From the NCBI GenBank assembly GCA_905221605.1, contig CAJNDS010001735.1, positions 185,136 through 249,135 on the forward strand: DNA of 64,000 nt. The letters run 5' to 3'. Of this stretch, positions 11,902-22,338 are shown one piece after another (the stretch's first letter is position 1; each line of letters opens with the position of its first letter). A model generated the notes under the pieces. The model had not been told where the DNA came from. It worked only from the letters and a program-made list of their open reading frames with translations, and did no database searches. The position numbers and the translations under genes were made by a program. This DNA comes from Symbiodinium natans (Eukaryota > Sar > Dinophyceae > Suessiales > Symbiodiniaceae).

Positions 11902-11942
11902 CTGCCATGGGCGCCCCTTCAGCCCCTGAACCCAACATTAGC
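11902..11942 (-). CDS. Orphan exon (LMLGSGAEGAPMA)
   Basis: 41 bp from an AG acceptor to donor GCAG|GTTCAG. Short; frame chosen because the others contain stops or lack a donor. Confidence 0.45.
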
Positions 11943-12009
11943 CTCCACAGGGTTTGGGGTTTAGGGTTTAGGGTTTAAGGGTTAAGGGTTAGGGTTTAGG
12001 GTTTAGGGT

Positions 12010-12023
12010 TTAGGGTTTAGGGT

Positions 12024-12111
<88 letters not shown>

Positions 12112-12117
12112 GGTTTA
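12010..12117. repeat. Homogeneous TTGAGGG array
   Basis: About 14 units of the variant 7-mer GGGTTGA directly after TTTAGGG units. One variant has been amplified locally. Confidence 0.9.
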
Positions 12118-12130
12118 GGGAAATGCCCAC

Positions 12131-12187
12131 TGGCGCCCTGAGTTGGATGCTCGGCACACTCCTCGAGCTGACCCATGACCCAGGCCC
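12131..12187 (-). CDS. Orphan exon (AWVMGQLEECAEHPTQGA)
   Basis: 57 bp, acceptor CTCAG, donor A|GTGGGC. Flanks are reversed relative to most exons: TTTAGGG/TTGAGGG on the left, CCCTAAA on the right. Product unknown. Confidence 0.5.
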
Positions 12188-12815
12188 CTGAGATGATCCA
12201 AAAACCCTAAACCCTAAACCCCAACCCTAAACACGAAACCCTAAACCTTTAAGGGTTCCGAACAGTGACCCAATAGTAGAATAGGGTACTATCTGGGGCC
12301 TCTACTTTTTGGATCCTCCCACAGGGCTCCGGGGAAGGGCTCCAGGCGGGGTGCGGGGCTCGTCCCACTTCAAGACGAGCTTTCTTTTGACACTGGGCCG
12401 TTGGGGCCTTCAAGGCCCCAGGGCCGCGCAGGGTTCGCAAGACAACGAAGGCGCGAACAGCAAAGAAACACTAACCACCGTAAACCCTACAACCCCGAAC
12501 CCTGAACGCATAGGACCCAAACCACCTAAACCCCTGACCTCTAGAACCCTGAAACCTCCTGAAGATCTAAACCCCCAAACCCCAACACCCTAAAAACCCT
12601 GAAACCCCTTTTGCGCTAAACCCCCTTTTTCCCTAAAAACCCCCAACCCCTGAAGTCCCGAAAGACCCACCCTAAAACCCTAAAACCCCTTTTGCCCTAA
12701 CCCCTTTTCGCGAAAACCCCCAACCCCTTTTCCCTAAAACCCCCAACCCTAAACCCCTAAACCCCTAACCCCCGAAACCCCTAAACCCCTCAACCCTAAA
12801 CCCGAGCTGGCACAC

Positions 12816-12860
12816 CCAAGGCGCCGAGCAGTGTGTGCCGAAGACCCAGAGCTTCACTGC
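12816..12860 (-). CDS. Orphan exon (AVKLWVFGTHCSAPW)
   Basis: 45 bp, 15 codons, acceptor GCGGCAG, donor TGG|GTGTGC, between CCCTAAA (left) and TTTAGGG (right). Product unknown. Confidence 0.6.
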
Positions 12861-12959
12861 CTGCCGCTGCGTTCTTAGGGTTTAGGGTTTAGGGTTTAGG
12901 GTTTAGGGTTTAGGGTTTGGGGTTTAGGGTTTAGGGTTTAGGGTTTAGGGTTCCAGGCT

Positions 12960-13680
12960 AGCAGTTCTCTTACCTTGCTATTTGAGACAAGACCGCTGAG
13001 ACCGAAACCACAAGTGTGATGCAGCTACCCCCTTTGTTGCTACAGACTCGATCTTCATTGTTGTTACACTCTTGTTCCTAAACCTCATTCCGATTGTAGA
13101 TATGTTTTTTAAAATGACCATGTCCATTTTCTCACCTTGGGGGGACCTTCAGGTCGCCTCATATGGGCTTTCTATGCGCTACAAGTAAGGGGTACGGGTC
13201 TTAGGGCGGCCGAGGGCCTAGGGTGGATCGTGTGGCTTGAGTTTCTGGTGGGGGCGATGGGGGGGGGGGGGGGGTATGTAAAGGTCTGGGTGTGGGTCCA
13301 TGACATGGCCTAGCGTAGGTCGGGCGGTTGAGTTTCCAGCACTGTTTGCTGGTTTCGGGTTCGGGTCTATGACATGGCCTAGAATGGGGGTCTGGTTGGG
13401 TTTTTGTAATGTCTGGGTTCGGGTCGATGATATGTCCTAGGCGGGTGCACGGAGAGAAGATGGAACTGGCAGTCGCTAACTTATCGACCCTTATAAACCC
13501 TGTATTTTCAGCCCTTCCAAACCCTTATAAATATAAGATCTTATAAACTCTTTTCAACCCTTTCTCACCCTCATAAGCCCTCATAAGCCCTTATAAAACC
13601 CTTTAGTTTGCCCGTGTAAGCCCTTATAAAGACTTGTACACCCTTACCATTACATACCCTTACAAATCCTCTAGCTGTAC
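12960..13680. other. Gene-free stretch with a three-copy motif and CCCTTATAAA repeats
   Basis: GGGTCCATGACATGGCCTAG occurs at about 13295, with relatives at 13362 and 13421 (steps of 67 and 59 bp). From 13485 to 13660 degenerate CCCTTATAAA units replace the usual CCCTAAA. A run of 17 G lies at 13259. I see no defensible exon. Confidence 0.5.
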
Positions 13681-13689
13681 ACACTCAAC

Positions 13690-13740
13690 CTTTCGCAGCA
13701 AGCGGCCTGTGGCTTCTGTGCCTGAAGCTGCGCCGTGCGC
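13690..13740 (-). CDS. Orphan exon (AHGAASGTEATGRLLRK)
   Basis: 51 bp, 17 codons, acceptor GCGCCAG, donor AAG|GTTGAG. Product unknown. Confidence 0.55.
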
Positions 13741-14051
13741 CTGGCGCTACCCGCCCACCCGCACAAACGAAGCAGGGTTGAGGGTTTAGGGCTGAGGGTT
13801 GAGGGCTTAGGGTTGAGGGATGTTGAGGGTTTAGGGTTGAGGGTCTGGGTTAGGGTGCCGAAGGCTCAAAGGCTCTAAGGGTCCTTTGTGAACGGTGCTT
13901 CTACAGGACCTTGCAAGGGTGCGACCATGTCTGGTAAAAGGGAGACTCACCCTAAACTTGCCCTAGATGTAAACCCTAAACCCTAAACCCTAAACCCTAA
14001 ACCCTAAACCCTAAACCCTAAACCCTAAACCCTAAACCCTAAACCCGAAAC

Positions 14052-14111
14052 GCTCCTCCAGCTGCCCACCAGAGCCAGACTCTGTTTGGCGGCCAGCGTG
14101 GCCGTGCGCCT
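14052..14111 (-). CDS. Orphan exon (RRTATLAAKQSLALVGSWRS, or a phase-shifted frame)
   Basis: 60 bp, acceptor CCCTAG, donor AGC|GTTTCG. If joined to 14603-14654 (phase 1) the frame shifts to one reading AHGHAGRQTESGSGGQLEE; both are open. Flanked by CCCTAAA and TTTAGGG. Confidence 0.5.
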
Positions 14112-14287
14112 CTAGGGAAAGCGGTTTAGGGTTTAGGGCTTAGGGTTTAGGGTTTAGGGCTTAGGGTTTAGGGCTTAGGGCTTAGGGCTTAGGGCTTAGG
14201 TTTAGGGTTCAGGGCTTGGGGTGTAGGAGCTGGGCTCTTGGGGTTTAGGGACGTCAAGGGGATGAAGGGCTTCGGGCTTTAGAGGCT

Positions 14288-14560
14288 CAAACCCTACATC
14301 CTAAACCCCAAACCCCAAACCCCAAACCCCAAACCCCAAACCCCAAACCCCAAACCCCAAACCCCAAACCCCAAACCCCAAACCCCAAACCCCAAACCCC
14401 AAACCCCAAACCCCAAACCCCAAACCCCAAACCCCAAACCCCAAACCCCAAACCCCAAACCCCAAACCCCAAACCCCAACCCCAAACCCCCAACCCCAAA
14501 CCCCAAACCCCAAACCCCAAACCCCAAACCCCAAACCCCAAACCCCAAACCCCAAACCCT
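14288..14560. repeat. Homogeneous CCCCAAA array
   Basis: About 38 units of CCCCAAA (GGGGTTT), a variant of CCCTAAA, almost free of other units, then CCCTAAA. The long G-F-G-V-W-G-L frames over it are artefacts. Confidence 0.95.
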
Positions 14561-14602
14561 AAACCCTAAACCCTAAACCCCTAAACCCTAAGCCGCAGGT
14601 AC

Positions 14603-14654
14603 CTGGCTTCGGGGCTGCTATGAAAAGGTTGCAAACTTCAGACTTGGGAGCTGA
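14603..14654 (-). CDS. Orphan exon (SAPKSEVCNLFIAAPKP)
   Basis: 52 bp, acceptor CCGAAG, donor G|GTACCT. Left flank is the CCCCAAA/CCCTAAA array. Product unknown. Confidence 0.55.
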
Positions 14655-14820
14655 CTTCGGGGCGAAAAACCCGACATCCCAAGCCCTGAACCCCTAAACC
14701 CCTAAACCCCAAAGCCCCAAAAACTCTAAACCCTTAAGCCCTAAACCCTAAACCCTAAACCCTAAACCCTAAACCCTAAACCCTAAACCCCAAACCCTAA
14801 ACCCTAAACCCGAAGCAGGC

Positions 14821-14885
14821 CCCCGCCAGCTCGCACTTTCCGGATGCCACGGCCGCCGTGGCGAACGCAGGCTTTGGGACAGCTC
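14821..14885 (-). CDS. Orphan exon (AVPKPAFATAAVASGKCELA)
   Basis: 65 bp after acceptor CCCAAG; likely GC donor GGG|GCCTGC. All three frames are open, so frame is uncertain. Flanked by CCCTAAA (left) and TTTAGGG (right). Confidence 0.4.
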
Positions 14886-15334
14886 CTTGGGCCAAAAGCG
14901 GTTCCTTGAGTTTGCGGGTTAGGGGTTACGGTTTGCGGTTTAGGGTTCAGGGTTTAGGGTTTAGGGTTTGGGGTTCAAGGTTCTGGGTTGGGGGCGTAGG
15001 CTTCAGAGTGCAGGTTCTTTGAACGTCAAATCTGCGCGCTAACAACTGCTCTGAGAGCAGACGTCAAGTGTTCGGGTTTAGGCTGGGGCTCCAGAGCAGG
15101 GGTGTGGCGGTTGTCTTCCTAGTGCTTGTCCGGGTCTTGACAATCCATCCTTAAGCAACCTCCTCCCCACCCACCCCGTAGGCTGACCCGCGTTCACACC
15201 CCAAACACTTCACCATAGAGCCTGACATACTCGATACATGTTGAATATTGGGAAGGGAGTGGGGGGGGGGGGTGGGTGAAGGTGAAAATTGGGGAGGGCA
15301 TTCCGACCCGCGAACCCGCGGGCTCAACGTTCCC

Positions 15335-15455
15335 TCAAAAACCCCAATGTTACCCTATATTATAGGGGAATAATTAGAATAGCGTGTTGGGGGGTTATTA
15401 TAGCACACTTCTAAAGGGACCCGAAGGGAATACTAGAAGTAGTTACTTCGACCCC
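15335..15455. mobile_element. MITE/introner-like element, family B
   Basis: Unique-looking 120 bp with GTGTTGGGGGGTTATTATAG and AAAGGGACCCGAAGGGAATA. The same blocks recur in the same order at 61488-61605 and, more diverged, at about 17650-17775. No coding capacity. Confidence 0.5.
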
Positions 15456-15605
15456 TGTAGTAAACCCTGAATCCCAAAGACCCAAACACCATTCTCTGCT
15501 GGCACCTCGGTAGAGTGTTTAGGTTTAGGGTTTAGGGTTTAGGGTTTAGGGTTTAGGGTTTAGGGTTCAGGGTTCAGGGTTCAGGGTTCAGGGTTTAAGC
15601 GGCAC

Positions 15606-15650
15606 CTCGGTAGAGTTCTCGTCCCAGGTCTCGAAGGCAGCGGCGTAGAC
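15606..15650 (-). CDS. Orphan exon (VYAAAFETWDENSTE) with duplicated 3' end
   Basis: 45 bp, 15 codons, acceptor CCTTAG, donor GAG|GTGCCG. The exon end plus donor (plus strand GGCACCTCGGTAGAGT, 15601-15616) is repeated exactly 100 bp to the left at 15501-15516, with a TTTAGGG tract between. Confidence 0.6.
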
Positions 15651-16487
15651 CTAAGGCTCAAGGCGGTGTTTAGGGCTTAGGCGCTCAGGTGTAGAAGCCC
15701 TAAACCCTGAGCCTTAAAACCGAACCATGTAGACGTGGACAAGGCTCAGGTCTTAGGGTAAGTTGCGGTAGGGATTGGAGTTGATGTTTCAGGGTTCAGG
15801 TTTGAGGGCATCTGAGTGTTGAAGCTTTTCAAGAACAAGTCCCCCGACCCTAGAGCCGGGTCAAACCAACCCAGCCAACAAAACCCAAAACAACTCCCGC
15901 AAAATCAAAATCAAAACAAAGAGCCCCCAGCCCCCCCCCCCCCTCCTCAGGCAAAGGCTAAATCACATTTTTGCCCTGGCCCTGCGTGTGTCCCCAACAT
16001 GACTCTCCTAGAGTCCTAGAGGTTAAGGCCGGTGTTGTGCAGATACGGGTTTAGGGTGAAGGATCCTCATCATACATGTCACGTCACAAGGTCAGGCTTC
16101 CACCCGAAACCCTCGAACCTAAACCCGAAACCCTGAACCCTGAACCCTTCTGTTTCAGTCGCGCTAGTCCGGTTGAACCCTGAACCCTGACGCAAGTCTC
16201 TTTTCTTTCCTAGGACTCAGAGCACAACGTGTATATAAGCCCTGCCGCGCTATCAAGTGCAAGCTGCAGATGAGCATGAACAAAATAACAAGTCACTGAG
16301 CGCTTCTGTGCCAAGGTTCAATCAAATCGGAAGTTGACAGCGTCAGTCAGTTCTGCCCACTCATCTTCTTTGAGCTACAACGCTCGCGCTGCACTCAAGA
16401 AAACGGCGGCAACACCTCGAAAACCTGCAACCGTATCAAGGCCCGACCCCTAAACTTCAATGCCCCCAACAAGCAACATTGGGGTTT

Positions 16488-16655
16488 CCGGTACCTTACT
16501 GGGGCCCTTACTATAAGGGAATCCTACTATTTGGGTGACTATATCTATATTGGGGATCCCTTATTTTCGTGTACCTTACGGGGGCCCTTACCATAAGGGA
16601 ATCCTACTATTTGGGGGACTATATTGGGGATCCCTTATGTTCGTAAACCCCCAAA
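16488..16655. mobile_element. MITE/introner-like element, family A, two tandem copies
   Basis: Two copies side by side. Each has GGGGCCCTTAC then ATAAGGGAATCCTACTATTT, a GACTATAT block and GGGGATCCCTTAT; the right end is TTCGTAAACCCCC. Relatives: 29030-29250, 56559-56661, 58640-58745. Non-coding. Confidence 0.65.
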
Positions 16656-16665
16656 TCTTTCCGTC

Positions 16666-19013
16666 TTAGGCCAGCGGAGTCACATCCAGAAGGTTGGCGA
16701 TGTCCGCAATCTTCACAGACCAGTCAGCTGAATCCTCTGGCAGCGCTCCAGGGCTTGGGCTTTTTCCTAGGGTTTAGGGTTTAGGGTTTAGGGTTTAGGG
16801 TTTAGGGCTTAGGGCTTAGGGCTTAGGGCTTAGGGCTTAGGGCTTAGGGCTTAGGGCTTAGGGTTTTGGAATTGGGGTTTGGGGCTTAGGGTTGAGGTTT
16901 ATGATCCTGAAGGGTTTAGGCCCTCTAGTGGTCAGGTTCGGATGCAGAGCGTGGAAAATGAGGCAGGCTCGTTCTCAACCCCCTAAACCCATGGGGATTA
17001 GGGTTCAGGGTTCAGGGTTCAGGGTTCAGGGTTTAGGGTTTAGGGTTTAGGGTTTCGGGTTTCGGGTTTAGGGTTCAGGGTTTAGGGTTTAGGGTTTAGG
17101 GTTTAGGGTTTAGGGTTTAGGGTTTAAGGTTTAGGGTTTAGGGGGATTAGGGTTCAGGGTTCCTTTACAGAAGGCTTTCAGATCATGAATCCCGTGCTCA
17201 GGATGCACACAAGTGGTATCTGCTGTGAGTCCTCCTACTGTACCCCTTGCACAAGAAGCAGGTGACCGGGTTTAGGGTTTAGGGTTTAGGGTTTACGGTT
17301 TAGGGTTTAGGGTTTAGGGTTTAGGGTTTAGGGTTTAGGGTTTAGGGTTTAGGGTTTAGGGTTTAGGGTTTTAGGGTTTAGGGTTTAGGGTTTAGGGTTT
17401 AGGGTTTAGAGTCTCACCACACGGCCTTTCCCAACCCCCGAAACACTGAAGCTGCCGTCCAGGAATTCGAGCAGGCGCTCGTGATGCTGAAGGTAGAAGC
17501 GCAGCATGCTTGCGAAGAGGAACGCCCCCTCAGGTCGACGCAGCTTCCCGGCTTCAGAGATTTGGGGGGGGGGGGGGGGGGGGGGAGGCGTTTAAGGTTT
17601 CAGGGGGGCATCGCGGCTTTGCGGCCGTTGCCCCAAATTTTGGGGGCCCAGGGTGTAATATCGGGGCCATAAAAAACTAGAAAAGGGTTTGGGGGGGGGG
17701 TAGTTATAGTAGAGGTATAAAGGGACCATTAAGGGAATACTCTTCGTAATCATGCCGATCCCTCTTGTAGGGCCTAAACCCCGAACCCCTGTAGGGCTAG
17801 GGGCCTTGGGGAGTTGGGGCTCGGGGCGCACGTGGAGGAATCAAAGCGATGCCTGTGGCGCGACGGTCTTCGGATGCCGCGCATACCTGCCAGGGGCGGA
17901 CCCTGAACCCTAAACCCTAAACCTTGAAGCCTAAACCCTAAACCCTGAACCCTGAACCCTAAACCTTGAATCCTAAACCCTAAAACCCTGAACCCTAAAA
18001 GGTTTCGATTTTAGGGCTTCAGGGCGGACCGAAACGTGGAGCTTCAGCCCCCAAACCCTAAATGGGTTTAGGGTTTAGGGTTCAGGGTTTAAGGTTCAGG
18101 GTTTAGGGTTTAGGGTTCAGGGTTTAGGGTTTAGGGTAAGAACCCTAAACCCCAAAGCCACCAAAAATCAAAGCCCCAGGGGCATGGTTGCAGCGCAGGC
18201 AGCGAGGGCCATGGTGCCATGCAGGCAGACATTCTGTAAGCCCATCCCTGGGCGCGTTGTTTGGGGTGTAGGATTTAGGGTTTAGGGTTTAGGGTTTAAA
18301 GTTTAGGGTCTTTTGGGAACCCTAGGCCGTAACCCGAATCCCCAAAAAAAGCCTAAACCCCAAAGCCCCAGGAACCCGACACCCCTAGAGTCTTTGGGCG
18401 TCGCGGCAACTGTGCGGGCTGCCGATTCTTTTTGACCAAAAGGGCTCAGGGTTCAGGGTTTAGGGTTTAAGGCTTCGGGTTTATTGAAAATGGCGAGTTG
18501 TGGATGGTTTATGTTGGTAGTTATATGGGGCCTACTCGCCGAGGAAGATGCTGGTGATGATTTCGGCTCCTGTGCCGTTCCCCTGTCTTCATTCACACCC
18601 CTGCGCAGAAGGCCCCAGCAGGAATTTCGGCTTCCTGGCTTGAGGGCTTTTAGGGAGACCCGAACACCCTCTACTGCCCCACATGGCCAAAAAACCCACA
18701 ACTCCCGAAAACACAGTGTGATTGCAGGTTAGTAAAGGGCTACTTCTGTAGGGTTGGTTTTTTCAGCGTTACTTTTGAGGGGTCTAGGGTTCAGGGCTTG
18801 GAGGCTTCCAGTTCCCGTTTCTGAGCGCGGCGCCCGTGTCAGCACACCGGTCCTCGTTTGGCAGGTGAACCCGAACTCCACCCCTATTTATGAGGGTTTA
18901 GGGTTTAGGGTTTAGGGTGTAGGGTTTAGGGTGTAGGGTTTAGCGTTTGGGGTTAAGGCGTTGGGCTTCGGGCTGAAGACTTCATAAAGCTTTTGTGCTT
19001 CCTCTTTCTCCAT
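16666..19013 (-). CDS. Gene model: hypothetical protein, about 9 exons, start at 19013
   Basis: Family not recognised. ATG at 19013 opens MEKEEAQKLYE (18981-19013) ending at GAA|GTCTTC; an AG 35 nt upstream could take a spliced leader. Downstream pieces: 18841-18875 (FGFTCQTRT), 18536-18600 (GVNEDRGTAQEPKSS), 18411-18444 (LLVKKNRQPAQ), about 18180-18247 (DGLTECLPAWHHGPRCLRC), 17853-17886 (YARHPKTVAPQ, GC donor), 17447-17543 (RRPEGAFLFASMLRFYLQHH), 17169-17234 (GLTADTTCVHPEHGIHDLKA) and last exon 16666-16736 (ADWSVKIADIANLLDVTPLA, stop TAA). Phase runs on across 18536 to 18247 and 17543 to 17169. Joints around 18180 and 17886 are unresolved, and two joints need GA donors. The 17447 exon has a long C-tract just upstream of its acceptor. 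Confidence 0.55.
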
Positions 19014-19472
19014 GGTTTACGGGGCTCGGTGTTTCCCACTTCGCATCTTTACAAAGTGGTGGCTTCCGACACCCCAGGCCCGCAACCCTGAATCCTGAAA
19101 AGCTTCGGATCACTAACCCTAAACCCTAAACCCTGAACCCTTAGAACTATCCAAAGCCCTCAAAGCATCCCGAAACTGCTGGGAACCCCTCCCCTCCACC
19201 CAAACCGCCACCTTACATGGAGTTGATATGATGAGGCCTTTCGAAATCTCTACTAGAGTATTTGAGAACCCAACACCCCCCCCCCCCCCCCAAAAAAAAA
19301 AAAAAAAAAAGATAGAAAAAATGCCCCCAAGAAACCCCTAAACCCTAAACCCTGAACCCCAAAAACCCCAAAACCCTAAGCCCGGGCCCTAAGCCCTAAG
19401 CCCTAAACCCTAAACCCTAAACCCTAAACCCTAAACCCTAAACCCTAAACCCTAAACTTAAGAACCCTGTAC

Positions 19473-19512
19473 CAGGAGCCTTGGGCAGGTTGAACTCTTC
19501 GGCGACGAGCTC
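19473..19512 (-). CDS. Orphan exon (ELVAEEFNLPKAP)
   Basis: 40 bp, acceptor CCTCAG, donor G|GTACAG, between CCCTAAA (left) and TTTAGGG (right). Upstream of the start at 19013, so probably the end of a preceding gene. Confidence 0.55.
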
Positions 19513-19649
19513 CTGAGGAAAAACGACCCCAGGGCCTCCTAGGCTTCAGGGTTTAGGGTTTCGGGTTTGGGGGTTGAGGGGTTGAGGGTTTATAAGTTCA
19601 GGGTTGGTTTAGGGCTTTAGGGCTTAGGGTTTAGGTTTAGGGTGGAGGA

Positions 19650-20700
19650 CATTATATTTACAATCCAACATTAATGAGGTTTTTTGTCTTTCATTTTCTA
19701 TTTCCATTTATTCTTTGTGCTTTTCTTCTTTTTGATATTTTTAATATAATCCTTTAAGGAATTCCACTAATAATAAAATAGCATTTTTCCTTTCATTATT
19801 AGTAATGATTTCGTATTAAAACAATAGAAATCCTTTTCGAATCAAGTTCAACTCCTATTAGAGTTGATTGAACTGCTTTTAAAATTAGTAGAAGTTCGAT
19901 TTCAAAAAAACAATTCCAACACCATTAAAATTGAATTGAAATGCTACGAAAAAAGAAGGCAAATAGAAATCTTGTTAAAATAATACAAATGGGGGGGTCC
20001 CCCCCCCCCCTCCCTTTTCTTTGGGGGGGGGAAGGGGGAGGGGGGTTTGTTAGGTCAAACAGGGAAGGGAGGGGGGAGGGGAGGGGGGGGGGGGGGGGAG
20101 GCGGGGGGGGTGGGAGGGGGGGGAGGAAATGAATTTGAAGAAGATATAGATGGAGAATTAATATCTTTCCATAGAATCCCGTTAAACGCAATACAAATCT
20201 CATTAGAAGGAATAAAAACCTCATTCAGATTATTAGAAATCTTTCAAAAGTAACAAAAAATCTAACCCGATTAGAATCAAGAGAAGTCCAATTAAAACTT
20301 TAATTGAAATCAAGTGAAACCCTATTAAGAATACTTTTTTATTAAAAGAAATAGAAATGCCACTAATAGAAGCTAGAAACCCTTGCTCCCTATTAAATAA
20401 AATTCCACATTTTGTCTTTGTTAATTTCTATTAAAGTAAATCGAAATCTTATTAAAATTGGGGGGGGGGGGGGGAGGCCCCCCCTTGAACAAGAGAGGGG
20501 GGGGGAGGGGGGGGGGGGGGGGGGAGGGGGGGGGGGGGGGGGGGAGGGGGGGGGGGGGGGAGGGGGGGGGGGGGGAGGGGGGGGGGGGGGGAGGGGGGGG
20601 GGGGAGGGGGGGGGGGGAGGGGGCGGGGGGAGGGGGGGGGGGGAGGGGGGGGGGGGGGGGAGGGGGGGGCCCTTGAACAAGAGAGGGGGGGGGGGGCTGG
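19650..20700. other. AT-rich island with degenerate ATTAAA/TAGAAAT repeats and G-tracts
   Basis: 19650-19980 and 20130-20457 are far richer in A+T than the rest and built of loose repeats such as ATTAGAA, AATAGAAATCC and CTATTAAA. Two blocks of G-runs broken by single A (20000-20127, 20458-20695) interrupt it. Poly-Gly/Pro frames there are artefacts. No gene seen. Confidence 0.6.
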
Positions 20701-20739
20701 CTTATGTTCCCGCAGGCCGCAGTGGCGCGCACTATCCAA

Positions 20740-21118
20740 CATGTTATGTTAAAAGCTGTACCAAATAAAAATGCAGGATTCATTATCTCATTTACTTCTA
20801 TCTTCATCCTATTTTACTTTATGAGAAGTCTTTCAATGTCATTCTATTTTACAATTAAGACGTCCAGTAGATTTAATGTTTTGGTTGCTTTCACTTTTTT
20901 CTTTTATTTGGACAGGTGGTCAATTTCCTGTAGACAACTTTCTATCTTATGGTCGTATCTTGACATTACATTATTATCTTCTTATTTTCTGGTGTGTACT
21001 TCGTTGTGTTCTTTCGCTCAGTATATTCGCTCTTTCACACACTTCGTACTATTATTCTATTCTCTGTACACGCGGCAATAGGTTTATTCGTGAAGCCGCG
21101 ATAATAATAATATTGTAA
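20740..21118 (+). pseudogene. cob: Mitochondrial cytochrome b C-terminal fragment (nuclear copy), frameshifted
   Basis: Two frames read as consecutive parts of the cytochrome b C-terminal half. Frame 1 (20740-20822) has MLKAVPNKNAGFIISFTSIF, matching the family pattern of a (S/L)-(I/V)-P-N-K motif followed by a transmembrane helix. Frame 2 (from about 20840) has LRRPVDLMFWLLSLFSFIW, then TGGQFPVDNFLSYGRI, the final helix region. A +1 shift separates them and neither has a start. AT-rich codon use contrasts with the host. In dinoflagellates the mitochondrial genes are fragmented and edited, so nuclear copies of fragments are expected. A misassembled organelle piece is the alternative. The left border is abrupt, next to G-tracts. 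Confidence 0.75.
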
Positions 21119-21165
21119 GGGCTTACAATTTAGTATATTTTATAAGGATTACGCATGAACATATG

Positions 21166-21348
21166 CTAAATTACTAGCCCGTGTACTTCGTTCTCTCCAT
21201 TATTGTATTTTTCCCTTCGCATTTGCGGAGTGAACATGAGAAGGGGCCTGCCAGTATGGGATGAGAATGGGAATCCTTCTGGCTGTCCAGGGATTGTAAG
21301 AGTTTCGTCTTCCTTTATTTGACGCTTGTCGCTCCTGAACGTTCTCAT
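21166..21348 (-). CDS. Possible exon (QPEGFPFSSHTGRPLLMF)
   Basis: An open minus frame of 60 codons directly right of the cytochrome b relic. Two overlapping frames look equally protein-like (the other has AQFFCDENVQ). Splice sites not fixed. Confidence 0.25.
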   Translation of the reverse strand: MRTFRSDKRQIKEDETLTIPGQPEGFPFSSHTGRPLLMFTPQMRREKYNNGENEVHGLVI

Positions 21349-21672
21349 CGCAGAAGAACTGGGCCTCAGTTTAGGAAGCGGCTGTGGCGGTTTTGGGCTT
21401 TAGGTGCACGGAGGATCTAAGGCTTTGAGGATTCACTGAATGCCCTCATCCTCCAAACCCCACACCCGAAAACCCCAAACTATTCTGGTGTTGCCTTTCC
21501 CTGAGCCCCTAGACCCTGAACCCCAAAACCTTCAAGCTCTTTACTGCACCCCTGCTGGGGTACGATTAAACATTCTTGTTCCTCATTGGGTTTAAGTAGA
21601 CATAAAAATGGAAAAAGGCTTTCAAGCATGACTCAGTTTACGTCACCTTGCACGCTTCAAGCCTTATCCCAC

Positions 21673-21741
21673 CCTGACGGCTGTAGCCCAGCTCCGACGC
21701 ATGGGGGGAGCCCGGGCCTCGTAGAACTGGATGTGCGCCTC
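21673..21741 (-). CDS. Orphan exon (EAHIQFYEARAPPMRRSWAT)
   Basis: 69 bp, 23 codons, acceptor CCCGCAG after a C-rich tract, donor AGG|GTGGGA. Product unknown. Confidence 0.65.
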
Positions 21742-22338
21742 CTGCGGGGGAGGGATTTTGGATTCTTCAGGGTTAAGGGCTTAGGGTTGTTAAAGCTTGG
21801 GGCTTAAAGCTTAGGGCTTGAGGATTTCCGGGTTTGAGGGCTGCAGCGGTTCCAGGGTTCGGCCGTCTTCTGAAGCACTCTTTGGCCATTGAACACGCTT
21901 CGCAGGCCCCTCGAACGCACAAGCCACATGAGCCCACACATCCCACAACACAACGTCACGTCCCGCACCTGCAGAATCAGCACAAAGCTAAGGGGGCTGA
22001 CCAGAGTCTGTCTTTCTGCTTCTTATTCTGGTCAACCTTCTCTCCAGCAGTCTTACTTGGGCATTCAGAGCAATTCGACCATAGCAGGGTCAACCGATCC
22101 TGGGGTTCGAAGGGTATTGAGGCCTTTTTTGAGCCCAGACTTTAGGCTTTCACAACTTAAGGCTTAAGACTTAAGGTTTTAAGGCTTTCAGAGTGCAGGG
22201 CCTAGGGCTATAAGGTGGTTTAAGACTTAAGATTTTAAGGGGTTTTTAGAGTGCAGGGCCTACGGGTTATATGGTTTTTGGGGTTTAGGGGATGGCACTC
22301 ACCCACCCCTAAACCGGGCGAGCTCCTTCGGCCTCACC

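Noticed and set aside
20412-20807. Poly-Gly and poly-Pro open frames
   Set aside because: Artefact of G-runs.
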